From the NCBI GenBank assembly GCA_002633005.1, contig NMRA01000299.1, positions 60,001 to 124,000 of the forward strand: a DNA stretch of 64,000 bases. The letters run 5' to 3'. A program made the position numbers and the translations under genes. Positions within the stretch are counted from its first letter, which is position 1. Each line of letters begins with the position of its first letter. The stretch is from Phoronis australis. Taxonomy: Eukaryota; Phoronida; Phoronidae. This document shows, piece by piece, positions 62,640 through 64,000 of the stretch. Under the pieces are notes generated by a model. It was not told where the DNA came from and searched no databases. It worked only from the letters and a program-made list of their open reading frames with translations.

Positions 62640-64000
62640 CTGAAAGCAATACATTTAAGTGCATAAGAGGGTTGCACATGATCAAACAACGACCACCCTG
62701 TGCATTACTTAGCCTCAGATAAAGGGATGATCATTATTTTAAACATTCTTACTAGATAGACCAGAACAAAAAATAGCCTCTATGGATTGAAAAGTGAGTT
62801 AAGTCTAAAATTAAATTCCATGAACATCGGATTCTGTCAATCGGTCGAGTAAATACCAAAATGGGTGGCAAAAAGTTGTATTTGCCACTACAATTTGCAG
62901 CATTAATGGTATTTGTTAGGGGGTGCCATCATATTTGCAACAGAAACATAAAATCACAAACATTTTTAAGTTTTGTCACACCATGCGTGCTGACCAAACG
63001 TTATAACCTAGAAAATAAATCTGAAACACAACGAGGTGATCCAGATCCTTTGAAGGATCCTATTGTTTGACGAAATATTGAATATATATATATGTAAATA
63101 AAACAACAGCTGATCCATGAACCAGACTTAAAAATGTTTGTGATAAACTAGTACATTTCTACTCCAGTTTAAGAATTTAAGATTTACATATGTAAGTAAA
63201 AACATAAAATGGCACAATACTCATAGATAGGAATCCATTTCCAACAGGAATAAGAACAAAAAGTCATCCATCAGCACCACAATAATAGGTTTCAAAGTTT
63301 ATTTGTTTTGGTCAAACATAAAATTGCATAAATGCCATGACATTACTTGTAACTGGAGTAGATAGGGAGTCCCATCACAATAAGAAGGAATATTATGAGA
63401 CTCAAGTGTTCTCAACGACCGCTTTTAAGGTGTCGTAGCAACCTATTTGGCCACACTCGTGACCTGTTGAAAAATCTTGCGACTGGTCTAAAAAATTAGC
63501 GACCAGTTTGTAAAAAAGGTGTCCTCATTATTAATAAGGTCTTCATTGGTTCAAATTACACTTGACAGCAACTGGCCAAGCCCATTGAAACTGAATAAAG
63601 GCCAAGTGGTCAGTTGTCAAAAAGCCTAATCAGCTATCTCAACCAAGCCGTGGACCAGAGCCATGGTCTATTTATGGTGTAATGCAGCTGGTAAATCATC
63701 TGGAATCATCTTTTCAATTCCCCTGGAACAACTAGTCATAGTCCATTGAATTTAAACAAAGGCTCAGTGCCACTTATATGACCAATCCACTACCTGCTCA
63801 CTGGAGGTGAAGTCCCACACAAAAGTCGCTGATCATCAGGCCTCATCGCTTTTGTAGTCACCTTTGGTGTTCAGCTGGCAACTAACTCATTGAAAGTATC
63901 ATAGGCTCTTAGTTCTGTGAAGACGAACTAGTCATCAAAGACACCATTGCACAAAAAACGGCTGTGCATTGGAGTCCAGAATTTCATTTTTGTAGCACTT
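62640..64000. other. Upstream region of VCPIP1 (5'-UTR intron or flank)
   Basis: No exon identified. From about 63555 to 63960 a loose direct repetition of 150-175 bp is visible (AACTGGCCAAGCCCATTGAA, AACTAGTCATAGTCCATTGAA, AACTAACTCATTGAA). No promoter element can be defended. Confidence 0.35.

Noticed and set aside
62626-62685. Upstream in-frame ATG giving a 20-residue hydrophobic extension of VCPIP1
   Set aside because: It spans a good splice acceptor (TTGCTTTCAG) and would give this cytosolic enzyme a signal-peptide-like start not known in the family.

Overview
The window is animal nuclear DNA: AT-rich, with long introns, GT-AG splice sites, short exons and dense interspersed repeats. 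Most of it (8119-62625, minus strand) is one gene. I assembled 18 coding exons that join in phase into a predicted protein of 1162 residues. It is co-linear from end to end with the vertebrate deubiquitinase VCPIP1 (VCIP135; OTU family, partner of p97/VCP). The exon-rich structure, a Mag-type Ty3 retrotransposon with very short LTRs, and the repeat content suggest a marine invertebrate, perhaps a deuterostome. The species cannot be fixed from the sequence alone.

Layout. 1-4270: the last coding exon of an unrecognised single-pass membrane protein (plus strand), with its probable 3' UTR. The two genes converge. 4271-8118: intergenic DNA with a 37-bp tandem repeat and a small TIR element that has a clear target-site duplication. 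8119-62625: VCPIP1. Its exons cover about 3.5 kb and its introns about 51 kb. 62626-64000: 5' flank or a 5'-UTR intron, cut by the window edge.

The introns hold almost all the other content: (i) an intact Mag-clade LTR retrotransposon in intron 5 (39321-43944; one gag-pol frame of 1311 codons, identical 74-bp LTRs); (ii) decayed Ty3 reverse transcriptase and LINE remnants in intron 8; (iii) two THAP-finger fragments, one inside a 550-bp TIR element, and an exon-like piece of a P2X7-C-terminal-type cysteine domain; (iv) several small TIR, fold-back and dispersed families; (v) three arrays (10024-12805, 25735-28916, 53217-54457) of a head-monomers-tail repeat. Its monomers, about 147 bp long, each carry a GCCACTAGG(T/G/A)GGC(G/A)C motif that closely resembles the CTCF core site and always lies on the plus strand. 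I consider (v) the most interesting undescribed structure here.

Two single-N positions (9013, 52610) separate near-identical direct duplications of 527 and 313 bp. They look like unmerged contig ends, so coordinates and copy number there should not be trusted. No bacterial, CRISPR or rRNA features are present. Almost all short ORFs in the window lie in introns or repeats and were not called as genes.
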